From contig NZ_JAQIBL010000094.1 of the NCBI RefSeq assembly GCF_027859075.1, positions 1-54,642 on the forward strand: DNA of 54,642 nt, given 5' to 3'. Each line of letters starts with the position of its first letter. Within the stretch, counting starts at the first letter, position 1. Below the pieces are notes generated by a model. That model ran no database searches. It saw only the letters and a list, made by a program, of their open reading frames with translations, and had not been told where the DNA came from. Shown piece after piece: positions 8,494 to 16,845 of the stretch. The stretch is from Oceanispirochaeta sp. (lineage in GTDB: Bacteria; Spirochaetota; Spirochaetia; DSM-2461). Position numbers and translations under genes: made by a program.

Positions 8494-9819
8494 TTATTTA
8501 TACACAGGCAGCCATTCACTGTGAGCTTCCAGCAGATCATCACACAAGGCTATGATCTTTTCAGGAGCCAGTTCGGCAGAGGTATGGGGGTCTAACAGTG
8601 CGGCCTGATACACATGTTCTTTCTTCAATGTCATTGCCGCTTCAATGGTCGTGAGATGAACATTTATGTTGGTCTGATTCAGGGCGGCACACTGTACAGG
8701 AAGGGCTCCGGCATCTACAGGCTGAATACCGTTTCCATCAATCATGCAGGGGACCTCAACAACTGCTTCAGCAGGCAGGTTGCTAATGTAGTTCTTACTG
8801 TTCAGAACATTCCCATGGATACAGACCGGGACATCCGTGAGAAAGGCATTCATGATATCCGCCCCGTACTCTCTGGTTTTTTCATGCTGTAGAGCCTTCC
8901 CGCTCATAATTTCGGTTTTTCTTTCTTTCCACTCTTCAATCTGCCTGACACAGCGACGGGGGTATTCATCCAGAGGGATGTTAAACCGGTCAATCAGTTC
9001 AGGAACGTCATTTCTGATCCAGTAGGGCGTATATTCGCTGAAATGCTCAGAAGATTCGGTTATGTAGTAACCGAAATACTTCATCATTTCGAAACGAACC
9101 ATATCATCATGTTTTTCATCAAGGTTTTTCCGCGCCGCTCTGTTTTTTATTTCGGGGTAGAGATCCTTCTTTCCGTCCCGGATATCCAGGAGCCATGCCA
9201 TATGGTTAATTCCGGCGATTTTCCATCGGACATTATTGGCTTCCATACCCAGTTCTATCAGTAAATCGGGTACGCAGACCTGTACGGAATGACAGAGTCC
9301 TACAGTCTTAATAGAGGAATATTTCAGAACAGCGCCTGTCACAATGCTCATAGGATTGGTATAGTTCAAAAGAAGAGCATCCGGGCATACAGCTTCCATA
9401 TCACCGACTATATCCATCATCACCGGAATCGTCCTCAATCCTCTGAAGATGCCTCCGATTCCCACAGTATCTCCGATGGTCTGACGCAGGCCGTATTTTT
9501 TGGGAATTTCAAAGTCCGCTATTGTGGCCGGGTCATAACCACCCACCTGTATGGCATTGAATACAAAATCCGACTGTCCTAGAGCATCCCTCCGATTGCT
9601 GACTCCCAGAAAAGTCCTGATAAGAGCTCTGCCCGCATTGATGCTGCTGTTCAGGGATTCAAGAACAATCCTGGATTCTTCCAGCCTTACCGCATCTATA
9701 TCATACAAAGAAATATCAGCATCCTTGAGGCCTTCGAATAAAAAGGAATCCCCCATCAGGTTTTTTAAAAAGATCGTACTTCCTGCTCCCAGGAAAGTTA
9801 TCTTAGGTCTTGTTTTCAT
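8494..9819 (-). CDS. melA: Alpha-galactosidase, glycoside hydrolase family 4 (MelA-type)
   Basis: The 441-residue protein aligns with E. coli MelA from its first residues: KITFLGAGSTIF is the NAD-binding turn. GLCHSV provides the cysteine and GINHMAW the histidine that bind the metal in GH4 enzymes. GGYDPATIADFEIPKKYG and LLNYTNPM are also typical. GH4 enzymes cleave intracellularly by an oxidation-elimination route needing NAD and Mn(II). The ATG at 9819 begins the conserved domain; the frame remains open upstream to 9939, but that stretch is not conserved and contains the promoter. It is the first gene of the importer operon. Substrate: an alpha-galactoside; the aglycone is unknown. Confidence 0.92.
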   Translation of the reverse strand: MKTRPKITFLGAGSTIFLKNLMGDSFLFEGLKDADISLYDIDAVRLEESRIVLESLNSSINAGRALIRTFLGVSNRRDALGQSDFVFNAIQVGGYDPATIADFEIPKKYGLRQTIGDTVGIGGIFRGLRTIPVMMDIVGDMEAVCPDALLLNYTNPMSIVTGAVLKYSSIKTVGLCHSVQVCVPDLLIELGMEANNVRWKIAGINHMAWLLDIRDGKKDLYPEIKNRAARKNLDEKHDDMVRFEMMKYFGYYITESSEHFSEYTPYWIRNDVPELIDRFNIPLDEYPRRCVRQIEEWKERKTEIMSGKALQHEKTREYGADIMNAFLTDVPVCIHGNVLNSKNYISNLPAEAVVEVPCMIDGNGIQPVDAGALPVQCAALNQTNINVHLTTIEAAMTLKKEHVYQAALLDPHTSAELAPEKIIALCDDLLEAHSEWLPVYK

Positions 9820-9847
9820 AGACAAATAATCACCTTGTAATATTACT

Positions 9848-9861
9848 GTAAACGTTTTAAG
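9848..9861. promoter_or_regulatory. Candidate LacI-type operator at the melA promoter
   Basis: The sequence GTAAACGTTTTAAG holds the eight-base palindrome AAACGTTT with the central CG expected for LacI-family sites. It lies just downstream of the melA -10 element, around the expected transcription start. The LacI gene of the same operon is the natural partner, which would make the operon autoregulated. Only the position and symmetry support this. Confidence 0.5.
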
Positions 9862-9863
9862 TA

Positions 9864-9893
9864 ATTTTACACCTTGTTTTAAAAATCTGTCAA
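9864..9893 (-). promoter_or_regulatory. Promoter of the melA-importer operon
   Basis: On the minus strand, TTGACA (9893-9888) and TAAAAT (9869-9864) are separated by 18 bases. This gives a near-consensus sigma-70 promoter about 45 bases upstream of the melA ATG. Confidence 0.65.
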
Positions 9894-9987
9894 TGAAAAG
9901 TTTGAAGTCCCCTTGAGCCGTTCTGATCAGACTGTCCAAAAGTAAATTATTATGAGATTAAAATGTTGTATGGTAAATGTTTAAATA

Positions 9988-11058
9988 TTATGTTTTACGA
10001 ACGATCAATTCGGTGGCAACAATTTTCTGAGGGGGAACGTCTTCTCCTTTGGCCTTGAGGAGCAGCATTTTGACAGCCTGACGCCCCATCTCTTCCAGGT
10101 TCTGTTTCACCGTGGTGAGAGGAAAATATAGGGTCGTTTTATCCGTCATATCGCCATAACCCACCAGTTGTACATCCCGTCCGGTGAGGAGTCCCTGTTC
10201 CGTCAACGCTCCGATAACCCCGATGGCCTCATAGTCGTTGGCACAGAAAATGGCCTGCGGAGCCTCATGGTCTTTCAGATAGGCCGTCACCGACTCGTAA
10301 CCGCTATAGGCATCAAAATCGGTATCCAGAAAAAACAGATCCCTGTTTTCCCGAAGTCCGGCAGCTTCTGCCCCTTTTTTTATGCCTGCCAGTTTGAGGC
10401 TGGCATTGTATTGGAAATCCCGTCCCTTCAAAACCAGCAGGGAAGAGCAATGTTTATCAGAGCAGAGGTAGGACACGACAGACGCGGTAGAATCTTCATA
10501 ATCATTGACGATGGCACAGGCACCGTCCAGCTGCCACTCGACGGTGACAAAAGGAATCTGCCGGGCCGCTCTAAGGCAGGCGGTCCTCACAGAATCAAAG
10601 GCCTCTTCAATGAAAATCACCCCACCCCGGGACTTCACGACGTCTTCCAGTTCTTCTATGGTTTTCCAGTCCCATACAAGTTTATCCGTATTGAGACTGT
10701 GTAGTTTCAAGTCAATCTTCATGCTGGACAGGGCATCATAAACCCCATTGAGGATTTCCATAAAAAAGGAAAGTCTCGTAGAGGGAAGGAATATATGGAT
10801 GGCTTCGGGGATGCCCTCTTTCCGGGGGGAGATAAAGCTGCCCTTTCCGGGAAGGCTGTAGATGAGTCCCTCATTTTTAAGTTCGTTCAGAACTCTCTGG
10901 GCAGTAGCGAGAGAGACACCTGTAATCTGTACGATTTCACGAGCAGAGGGGATGTGGTCATCCTCATTCATTTCCTCATGGGTGATTCTCTCCCGGAGCT
11001 GCCTGACGATCTGCTGGTAGGGAGGAATGCTTATGGATCTGTCTACCTCAAGGGTCAT
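9988..11058 (-). CDS. GntR-LacI hybrid transcriptional regulator (AraR-like layout)
   Basis: The 356-residue protein joins an N-terminal GntR winged helix (YQQIVRQLRERI... HIPSAREIVQITGVSLATAQRVLNEL) to a C-terminal LacI-type sugar-sensing domain (from about residue 85, ending VATELIVRKT). This layout is known from the arabinose repressor AraR of Bacillus. The ATG at 11058 is chosen because ATGGAG lies nine bases upstream; the ATG at 11073 touches the operator and has no ribosome site. Its promoter carries operator copy 2 and copy 1 controls the kinase unit, so it probably represses both itself and that unit. Confidence 0.88.
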   Translation of the reverse strand: MTLEVDRSISIPPYQQIVRQLRERITHEEMNEDDHIPSAREIVQITGVSLATAQRVLNELKNEGLIYSLPGKGSFISPRKEGIPEAIHIFLPSTRLSFFMEILNGVYDALSSMKIDLKLHSLNTDKLVWDWKTIEELEDVVKSRGGVIFIEEAFDSVRTACLRAARQIPFVTVEWQLDGACAIVNDYEDSTASVVSYLCSDKHCSSLLVLKGRDFQYNASLKLAGIKKGAEAAGLRENRDLFFLDTDFDAYSGYESVTAYLKDHEAPQAIFCANDYEAIGVIGALTEQGLLTGRDVQLVGYGDMTDKTTLYFPLTTVKQNLEEMGRQAVKMLLLKAKGEDVPPQKIVATELIVRKT

Positions 11059-11073
11059 ATGATGCAACTCCAT

Positions 11074-11087
11074 GTGTTCTAAAACAC
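11074..11087. promoter_or_regulatory. Operator copy 2, GTGTTCTAAAACAC
   Basis: This is the exact reverse complement of the 14-base site at 4249-4262, placed directly after the -10 of the regulator promoter. The flanking bases (TATA, TTTA before it; CAT after it, minus strand) also match copy 1, so the conserved block extends across the promoter. Confidence 0.75.
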
Positions 11088-11090
11088 TAA

Positions 11091-11117
11091 ATTATAGGAA
11101 ATTTCTTAAAATGTCAA
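11091..11117 (-). promoter_or_regulatory. Promoter of the GntR-LacI regulator
   Basis: On the minus strand, TTGACA (11117-11112) and a perfect TATAAT (11096-11091) lie 15 bases apart. This is the same spacing and layout as the kinase promoter, and the operator follows at once. Confidence 0.65.
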
Positions 11118-11242
11118 ACAGAGAATCCATAAATCGAGAGTCCTACTTTATGGGAATATTAAAAAAGAATAGGATAAAGAAGACATTTTGGATATATTAT
11201 GAGTCAGAATACTCAATCCGATGGGAATAATCAGGAGATCAC

Positions 11243-12058
11243 ATGATTAAAAGAACAATTGCACTCTGCCTTCTCAGCACCTTTATTTCTGTCTTTATAA
11301 CTGCCCTTCCGGCAGATTCCGATATTCTCTCCTTTGACAAGATGACATCTTTCCTCAGCAGTCAACAAAAATCAGACCTACTCAACACGGGTGAGCTGAC
11401 AGAGTTTCACTTCAGCAGCTTTGATCCCCTCCTGCTTCCGGATGTAGGCATGGTCAATGAGATCCGGAGCATGGTGCTGAAGGAAGAACTGAATATGGGA
11501 ATAGAGGGGCTTTTCCTTTTTAAGGACTTTGACAGCGCCGCCTACAATGCCAATCCCGAAACGACGAAACTGGCTCTCTACAATGCCCTGCGCTCTGTCA
11601 GCACCCTGGAGGGAATCGAATACTATTCCGCCTCCCGGGAAGAAATGAGAACCCTCTTTGTAGAGTCCTGGATGATTCCCGATCTTGATTCCGCCAGGAA
11701 CAGACTTTCAGATTCTATTGTGACGACCATACCCGGCAAAGACAGTTTTTTTATCCATCAGAAAGACAAGAGCTTCGGAAGACACGAATCGGTCATGGAG
11801 TTTGTCTATTCATCACCGGTTATCTGGTCGGTGATCATCAACCAGACTCCCATGTATTACAAGGGATTCCTGAAAGCCATGAACCCTCAGCAGCTGCAGA
11901 TCCACCTTCTGGTGATGCCCACAGATCAGGGACTCCTGTTCTATGGAATCTCCGCAGCAGACACAATCAATATCAGGGCCTTCAGAGAAAAGGCTAACAA
12001 TTCTTTCTACAACAGGGTGAAGGCCCTCTATGCCTGGTACATAGGAAGAATTCAATAA
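11243..12058 (+). CDS. Secreted protein of unknown function (spirochaete type)
   Basis: The 271-residue protein has a clear N-terminal signal peptide (KRTIALCLLSTFISVFITALPA) and no lipobox, so it is exported to the periplasm or beyond. I recognise no catalytic motif. The mature part is mixed alpha/beta, with a hydrophobic WSVIINQTPMYYKGFLKAM segment and a QIHLLVMPTDQGLLFYGISAAD stretch near the end. Single-gene unit; an AGGAG-like box precedes the ATG (caggagatcacATG). It converges with slyX with only ten bases between the stops. It may belong to a domain family limited to spirochaetes, but I cannot name it with confidence. Confidence 0.75.
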   Translation: MIKRTIALCLLSTFISVFITALPADSDILSFDKMTSFLSSQQKSDLLNTGELTEFHFSSFDPLLLPDVGMVNEIRSMVLKEELNMGIEGLFLFKDFDSAAYNANPETTKLALYNALRSVSTLEGIEYYSASREEMRTLFVESWMIPDLDSARNRLSDSIVTTIPGKDSFFIHQKDKSFGRHESVMEFVYSSPVIWSVIINQTPMYYKGFLKAMNPQQLQIHLLVMPTDQGLLFYGISAADTINIRAFREKANNSFYNRVKALYAWYIGRIQ

Positions 12059-12068
12059 TTTTGGTGGA

Positions 12069-12290
12069 TCAATAATGGGGAGGCCGTTCTTCTCCCGCAT
12101 CCAGGGAGGAGACATTCATTTTCCTCTCATCCATGTCCTTCATCTTCTCTTCCAGACCGGAGATTTTCTCCTGCATTAAGTCTAATAATCGATCCTTTTT
12201 CATCAGCTGGAGGTTCATCTGCCGAAGGCTGTCTTCCAGGTACATGATCCTGCTGTCCAGGTTCACAAGTTTTTCATCACGTTCATCCAT
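12069..12290 (-). CDS. slyX: SlyX-family coiled-coil protein
   Basis: The 73-residue protein is almost wholly a coiled coil (heptads through RIMYLEDSLRQMNLQLMKKDRLLDLMQ) and ends with PPHY, the hallmark C-terminus of SlyX. The length matches E. coli SlyX (72 residues). The function of SlyX is not established. The gene is transcribed against the secreted-protein gene, with ten bases between their stop codons. Confidence 0.85.
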   Translation of the reverse strand: MDERDEKLVNLDSRIMYLEDSLRQMNLQLMKKDRLLDLMQEKISGLEEKMKDMDERKMNVSSLDAGEERPPHY

Positions 12291-12433
12291 AATCTTCCCC
12301 TCATTTCCAGGAATACTTTCATAGGCTCTTCCTTTTGAATAGCCCGAATTGCATACTACTCATAAAATTCTAAAACAACTATACTCTCATATAAAACTAA
12401 TCTTTAAGGACATTACTCTTTAGGAGGAATAAA

Positions 12434-12564
12434 TTGAGTATAAAAAATATAGCCTGGATCGGAACAGGCGTTATGGGCCGGTCTATGTGTCTCCATCTGA
12501 TGGAAAGGGTATTGGAACCCAGGGGCTTTATAAGGTCTTCGAATCCCTGAATCAGCCTGTTTGA
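12434..12564 (+). pseudogene. Deleted remnant of a 3-hydroxyisobutyrate/tartronate-semialdehyde dehydrogenase
   Basis: After a strong AGGAGG site, a TTG start opens a frame reading IAWIGTGVMGRSMCLHLM, the N-terminal NAD-binding motif of beta-hydroxyacid dehydrogenases. The match stops abruptly. In the +2 frame the sequence continues as GIGTQGLYKVFESLNQPV and a stop, which is the C-terminal end of the same family. About 250 codons between the two ends are missing and the frame shifts at the junction, so the gene is dead. It lies next to the molybdenum hydroxylase operon, to which it may once have belonged. Confidence 0.75.
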
Positions 12565-12591
12565 TCAAAGTTTGATCAAAGATTGATCAAA
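12560..12591. repeat. Three TGATCA palindromes spaced 11 bases apart
   Basis: Three copies of an 11-base unit with the core TTTGATCAAA occur in tandem (12560-12569, 12571-12580, 12583-12590). The second is perfect, and the third is shortened on one side. One-helical-turn spacing puts all three palindromes on the same DNA face. The rest of the 12291-12647 interval holds the dehydrogenase remnant and an AT-rich leader; I see no other gene there. Confidence 0.7.
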
Positions 12592-12647
12592 TGACCAATT
12601 CCTCGGTTGATTCTCCGGGAGCTTGCCATCGCTTTAATCCAACATGA

Positions 12648-13511
12648 TCAGTCTTCCGAAGCTTCCTGAATAAAAGCATCCATTAATTTGAGAGCCGTCC
12701 GTTTTCTATAAACAGCAGTGGAACGCTGATCGTCTATGGGCCGGACGGCTTTTTCATAATCCCCCCGAACATCCTTCCAGGCAGACAGCAGTTCACCCGA
12801 CTTCAATCCCGTCAGTTTCTCTTCAGATTCTTCGAGACGGACTACAACAGCGGCGACCGCCCCTAGAGACATACGGATATCTTTGATCACTCCCCGATCC
12901 TTAAGAACCCAGAAGCAGGCCGAAAGCTTGGAAAGAGCATTGGCTTTACGGGTTCCCACCTTCCGGTAGATCAGATGGCCCTTCTCTTCGCTGCGGATAA
13001 AATCCAGAGGAATCCGTACTGATTCGATCAATTCATTTTCATTCAGACTGGTCTTTCCCGGTCCGGTCACAAAGTCCCGAACAGTCATTTTTCTCGATCC
13101 ATTTTTAGAAATCAGCCGGAGACTGGCATTGGCCACAATAAGGGGAGGGAGAGAATCCGCCGCGGGGGAGGCATTCTGAATATTTCCGGCCAGAGTCGCC
13201 AGATTCCTCAGCGCCGGGGCGGCTATTTCATCCAGAGACAGTGCCAGTGAGCGGGGAATTCGTGAATCATTCAGGAGCTGATTTAGAGTCACTCCCCCGC
13301 CGATGCAGAGGTATCCCTTTTCTTCGGTCACAAACTGAAGCTCCTTCAGATGCCCGATGGTCATGACTGATGAGGGAAAATCAGCAGGAAGACTGCTCCA
13401 GTTCTCATAGCGGACCATCAGATCCGTACCGCCGGCCAGAGGGAGAACTTTCTTGCTGTTCTTAATGTCCAGAGCCTCAGAAAGACTCTCGGGATAGAAA
13501 AACTTCACCAT
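12648..13511 (-). CDS. Molybdenum hydroxylase, FAD-binding subunit (XdhB/CoxM type)
   Basis: The 287-residue protein has the two FAD motifs of this family: LAGGTDLMVR near residue 25 and TLAGNIQNASPAADSLPPL near residue 105. The C-terminal CO-dehydrogenase flavoprotein domain follows. It passes electrons from the 2Fe-2S subunit to NAD or another acceptor. Its ATG overlaps the end of the iron-sulfur gene by seven bases, so translation is coupled. It is the last gene of the three-subunit operon. Confidence 0.92.
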   Translation of the reverse strand: MVKFFYPESLSEALDIKNSKKVLPLAGGTDLMVRYENWSSLPADFPSSVMTIGHLKELQFVTEEKGYLCIGGGVTLNQLLNDSRIPRSLALSLDEIAAPALRNLATLAGNIQNASPAADSLPPLIVANASLRLISKNGSRKMTVRDFVTGPGKTSLNENELIESVRIPLDFIRSEEKGHLIYRKVGTRKANALSKLSACFWVLKDRGVIKDIRMSLGAVAAVVVRLEESEEKLTGLKSGELLSAWKDVRGDYEKAVRPIDDQRSTAVYRKRTALKLMDAFIQEASED

Positions 13512-13984
13512 AATCCCGCTCCCTTTTCTGAAGCCATCTGAACGGCCTGAACGATCTGATCATAACCGGTACAGCGGCAGAGATTTCCCGAAATTCCTTT
13601 CCGGATTTCCTCTTCACTGGGACGGGGTGCATCCTGGAGGACCGACTGGGCGGCCATGACCATACCGGGGATGCAGAATCCGCACTGCACGGCTCCCGCA
13701 TCGGCAAAGGCATCGATGATGCACTTGCCCTGTTCCGTCTCTCTGAGACCTTCGATGGTCATCAGCTCTTTTTCATGAATGGTTCCCATGGCAATCATAC
13801 AGCTGTTCACGAGTTTTCCGTTCAGCAGGATACTGCAGGCGCCGCACTCCCCTTCTCCGCAGCCTTCCTTGACCCCGGTTTCACCCAGGTCTTCCCGGAG
13901 CACATCTAATAGCCGCCTGAGAGGACTGTCCTCATACACGACATCTCTGCCGTTCAGGGTGAATCTAATCTTACCGTCCTTCAT
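13505..13984 (-). CDS. Molybdenum hydroxylase, 2Fe-2S subunit (XdhC/CoxS type)
   Basis: The 159-residue protein has a plant-ferredoxin-like cluster site (GCGEGECGACSILLNG with a later Cys) and a second cluster site (CGFCIPGM...NLCRCTGY). All eight cysteines can be read. It carries electrons between the molybdenum and FAD subunits. It overlaps the molybdenum subunit gene by 14 bases and the FAD gene by seven. Length is normal. Confidence 0.94.
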   Translation of the reverse strand: MKDGKIRFTLNGRDVVYEDSPLRRLLDVLREDLGETGVKEGCGEGECGACSILLNGKLVNSCMIAMGTIHEKELMTIEGLRETEQGKCIIDAFADAGAVQCGFCIPGMVMAAQSVLQDAPRPSEEEIRKGISGNLCRCTGYDQIVQAVQMASEKGAGLW

Positions 13985-16109
13985 CTGTCAGCTCCATCAG
14001 GGTTTCCGGAAGAACCGGCACCTCATCAATTATTGTGTCTACCGCCTGCGAAACGGCGGCCCCAAATGCCGGGGCGGCACCATCAAAAACCATCTCACCC
14101 GCCCCTTTGGCTCCAAAAGCTCCATATTCGAAGGGATTATCCACGATATCGCATTGGGTTGTAGGAAAATCCATACTGGTTGGTATCATGTAATCCGACA
14201 TGGTAGCCTGCCTGAAACGTCCCTGGGAAAATTCCAGTTTTTCAAGATAGCTGTATCCCAGAGCCTGGATCATACCGCCGATAATCTGGCCCTCCACAAT
14301 CTGACGATCGATGGGAACCCCCATCTCATAAACACCCCAGATCCCTTTGGTATTCACCTCATAGCTGAGGGGGTCCACTTCCACCTCGATCACATTCACA
14401 CCCCAGCTATAGGCGGGATAGGCGTCCCCGGTCAGGGTCTCCTGATCCCAGGGCACCATATGGGTAGGAGCTTCATAATCCTGAATGATCGACTGGTCTT
14501 CACCGCTTTTCCACTCTGCTTTCAGCCTCTTCGCCGCTTTTTGAACCAGAAAACCGACAACAGAGATGGACCGGGAGGCGACGGTTGGTCCCGAATCGGG
14601 AACGATCTCCGTATCGGGTTCTACAAAATGGACCTGATCAATGGGAATATCCAGGGCTTTGGATGCCACCTTACAGAAGGTGGTGCTGATTCCCTGGCCC
14701 ATCTCAACATTAGAACCGTAGATAAAGACCTGATCCTTTCTGTTTTTTTTCAGATAGATCCGGGCCTTGATAAGATCCCTCTCTCCGTTACCGGTGAATC
14801 CGCTTCCATGAAAAAAATAGGAAAGGCCTATGCCCCAATTGGGCCTGGTTTTATAGTCCTGATACTTTTTTTCGTATCCCGACATCTCCAGGATACGCCT
14901 TGTCATTTCAGGAAGCATGACCTCCTCATGTATTTTTCCGTCCGTACTTGTCGGATCTCCCTGCTTCATCAGATAGGGCTGCCGGAAGGCCAGGGGGTCA
15001 ATCCCCAGCGCATAGGCCAGGAAATTCATATGAGACTCCATGGCGAATATCGCCTGGGGAGCTCCAAAGCCCCGAAAGGCATCGGAAGGAGGTTTATTGG
15101 TACAAAAAACTCTGCCGCAGATACGGATATTATTGATGTTGTAAACATTACCCACAGTAAACACCGCCCGGGCCAGAACGACAGCGGAGCAGCTGGCAAA
15201 GGCACCACCATCCAGGCGCAGATCAATATCATGAGCCAGGATACGGCCATCCTTATCCAGAGCCGTCCTTATATGAATCGCACTGGGATGCCTCTTGATG
15301 GAGTAGGCCATATCCTCTTTGCGGTCCAGAACCAGTTTTATAGGTTTTTTTATCTTGCATACGGCCACCGCCAGGGGTCCAGCCAGAACATCGGGGAAGT
15401 GTTCCTTTCCACCGAAGGCTCCTCCTGTAGGAGTCTGTATGATCCTGATTTTCTCTTTATCCATGCCCAGGGCATTGACCAGTGATTTCCTGATATAGAA
15501 GGGACACTGAGCCGACGCATGAAGGATAAAAGTATCCTCCTCCCAATGAGCAAACAGACTCTGAGGTTCCATGTACACATGTTCCTGATGCCCGGTGTAA
15601 TACTCTTTTTCCAGGATGCGGTGGGCTTTCTCAAAGGGATATTCGACCTGTCCGTGATGAATATCATAGCGGGTAAACACATTGTCTTCCCCGTGCTGCA
15701 CCCCCTCCAGGAGTGCTGTCGACTCTTCCAGGGTAATGCAGGGAGTCAGTTCCCTGTATGTGATTTGAATCTGTTTGTGAAGATCCAGAATCACATCCTT
15801 TTCGGGCCCCACTACCAGAAAAATGATCTGCCCCAGATAACGGACTTCTTTATCCGCAAAAACAGGCCAGTCTTCGATGATCATATGAAGGCGGTTCACC
15901 CCCTGAATGTCGTCGGCCCCAACGATATAATAGCCCTCCGGCAGTTCAGGCAGGCTGACTGACTCAATAGTTCCTCTCGAGATGGAGCTGTAATAACACT
16001 TTCCATGAAGAGGTGAAACTGGGAACTGGTCTGCAAGATACTCCATAGTGCCTGCTGCTTTGGCAACGGCATCCTTCCGGCGCACTGAGGTACTGATTGA
16101 ATGCGGCAT
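13971..16109 (-). CDS. Molybdenum hydroxylase, molybdopterin-binding subunit (xanthine dehydrogenase family)
   Basis: The 712-residue protein has the aldehyde oxidase/xanthine dehydrogenase hammerhead domain and then the molybdopterin domain. Visible motifs are GHQEHVYMEPQ, TPTGGAFGGKE, AFRGFGAPQ, MGQGISTTF and a C-terminal GAKGAGEM with the likely active-site glutamate. It hydroxylates a purine, other N-heterocycle or aldehyde with water as oxygen source. Xanthine is the default guess, but the neighbours (GntR pair, TctCBA carboxylate importer) suggest a carboxylated or otherwise different substrate. The ATG at 16109 has GGGGGA upstream. The GntR genes lie 94 bases upstream in the same direction. 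Confidence 0.92.
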   Translation of the reverse strand: MPHSISTSVRRKDAVAKAAGTMEYLADQFPVSPLHGKCYYSSISRGTIESVSLPELPEGYYIVGADDIQGVNRLHMIIEDWPVFADKEVRYLGQIIFLVVGPEKDVILDLHKQIQITYRELTPCITLEESTALLEGVQHGEDNVFTRYDIHHGQVEYPFEKAHRILEKEYYTGHQEHVYMEPQSLFAHWEEDTFILHASAQCPFYIRKSLVNALGMDKEKIRIIQTPTGGAFGGKEHFPDVLAGPLAVAVCKIKKPIKLVLDRKEDMAYSIKRHPSAIHIRTALDKDGRILAHDIDLRLDGGAFASCSAVVLARAVFTVGNVYNINNIRICGRVFCTNKPPSDAFRGFGAPQAIFAMESHMNFLAYALGIDPLAFRQPYLMKQGDPTSTDGKIHEEVMLPEMTRRILEMSGYEKKYQDYKTRPNWGIGLSYFFHGSGFTGNGERDLIKARIYLKKNRKDQVFIYGSNVEMGQGISTTFCKVASKALDIPIDQVHFVEPDTEIVPDSGPTVASRSISVVGFLVQKAAKRLKAEWKSGEDQSIIQDYEAPTHMVPWDQETLTGDAYPAYSWGVNVIEVEVDPLSYEVNTKGIWGVYEMGVPIDRQIVEGQIIGGMIQALGYSYLEKLEFSQGRFRQATMSDYMIPTSMDFPTTQCDIVDNPFEYGAFGAKGAGEMVFDGAAPAFGAAVSQAVDTIIDEVPVLPETLMELTDEGR

Positions 16110-16203
16110 ATGATTCCCCCGATATCAGGATAAATCCTGTTTTATTTTTAAATTATCCGGTGGAGGGATTCATTTGTCTAGGAGAATAGGGAAAGGTCAT
16201 ACC

Positions 16204-16845
16204 TTAAGACTCGGGCATTTCCTTTAATCGTTCTCTTGTTTTCCAATGATGACTCATGATCAGCTGCTGCGCCTGCTCTGTATTCCCGCTGCGGATGGCT
16301 TCTACAATACTCTTGTGTTCCATCAGGGTTTCATTGGGAGAACGGATCAGTCCTTTCTGATAACAGCGCAGGATAAACTCAAAATTCCTTATAAAATCCA
16401 GAATGACCCTGTTCCCTGATATTTTAAGAATTTCTCCGTGAAATTCCTGGTCCCTTTTCTGGTATTCCAGAAATCGTTCTTCCGGCAAGGGGTATGAAAA
16501 ATCATCAAAAAGATTTAATACGCGTTTGAAACGGGGATTTTCGGGTTCTTCCATACACAGATGAAGGGCCGTACCTTCCAGACCGGCTCTGACTGCAAAA
16601 AGTTCCATCATATCCTTATTGGTAAAGATCCGGATAAAGAGGCCGGAACGGCCTTTCTGTTCAATGATTCCCTCACTGATCAGCCGGCTGACCGCTTCAT
16701 TTATAGGAGTTTGACTGACTCCGATGACGTCTGCCAAATTCTTCTTCAGAATTTTTTCTCCAGGTTCCAGATCATGGTTCAGGAGCATACGGACAATCTG
16801 GTCATACACCAGATCACCCAGGGCATCCCGGGATATTCGGCTCAT
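16204..16845 (-). CDS. GntR-family regulator with FCD domain (downstream copy)
   Basis: The 213-residue protein has an N-terminal winged helix (LADVIGVSQTPINEAVSRLISEGII) and an FCD ligand domain with metal-binding residues in the DQEFHGEIL and EHKSIVEAI motifs. It overlaps the preceding GntR gene by four bases (ATGA), so both are made from one transcript and may form a hetero-pair. Family members usually sense organic acids and bind TTGTATACAA-like palindromes, two of which lie at 17533 and 17609. Confidence 0.9.
   Translation of the reverse strand: MSRISRDALGDLVYDQIVRMLLNHDLEPGEKILKKNLADVIGVSQTPINEAVSRLISEGIIEQKGRSGLFIRIFTNKDMMELFAVRAGLEGTALHLCMEEPENPRFKRVLNLFDDFSYPLPEERFLEYQKRDQEFHGEILKISGNRVILDFIRNFEFILRCYQKGLIRSPNETLMEHKSIVEAIRSGNTEQAQQLIMSHHWKTRERLKEMPES

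Noticed and set aside
13779-15485. A 568-codon open frame on the plus strand
   Set aside because: It runs antisense to the molybdenum subunit gene, whose motifs are clear; the frame shows no recognisable domain and no ribosome site.
12648-16109. A purine-to-glyoxylate pathway (xanthine dehydrogenase, hydroxypyruvate isomerase, tartronate semialdehyde reductase remnant)
   Set aside because: No uricase, allantoinase or carboligase genes are near, and the TctCBA importer does not fit; the link rests only on loose family names.
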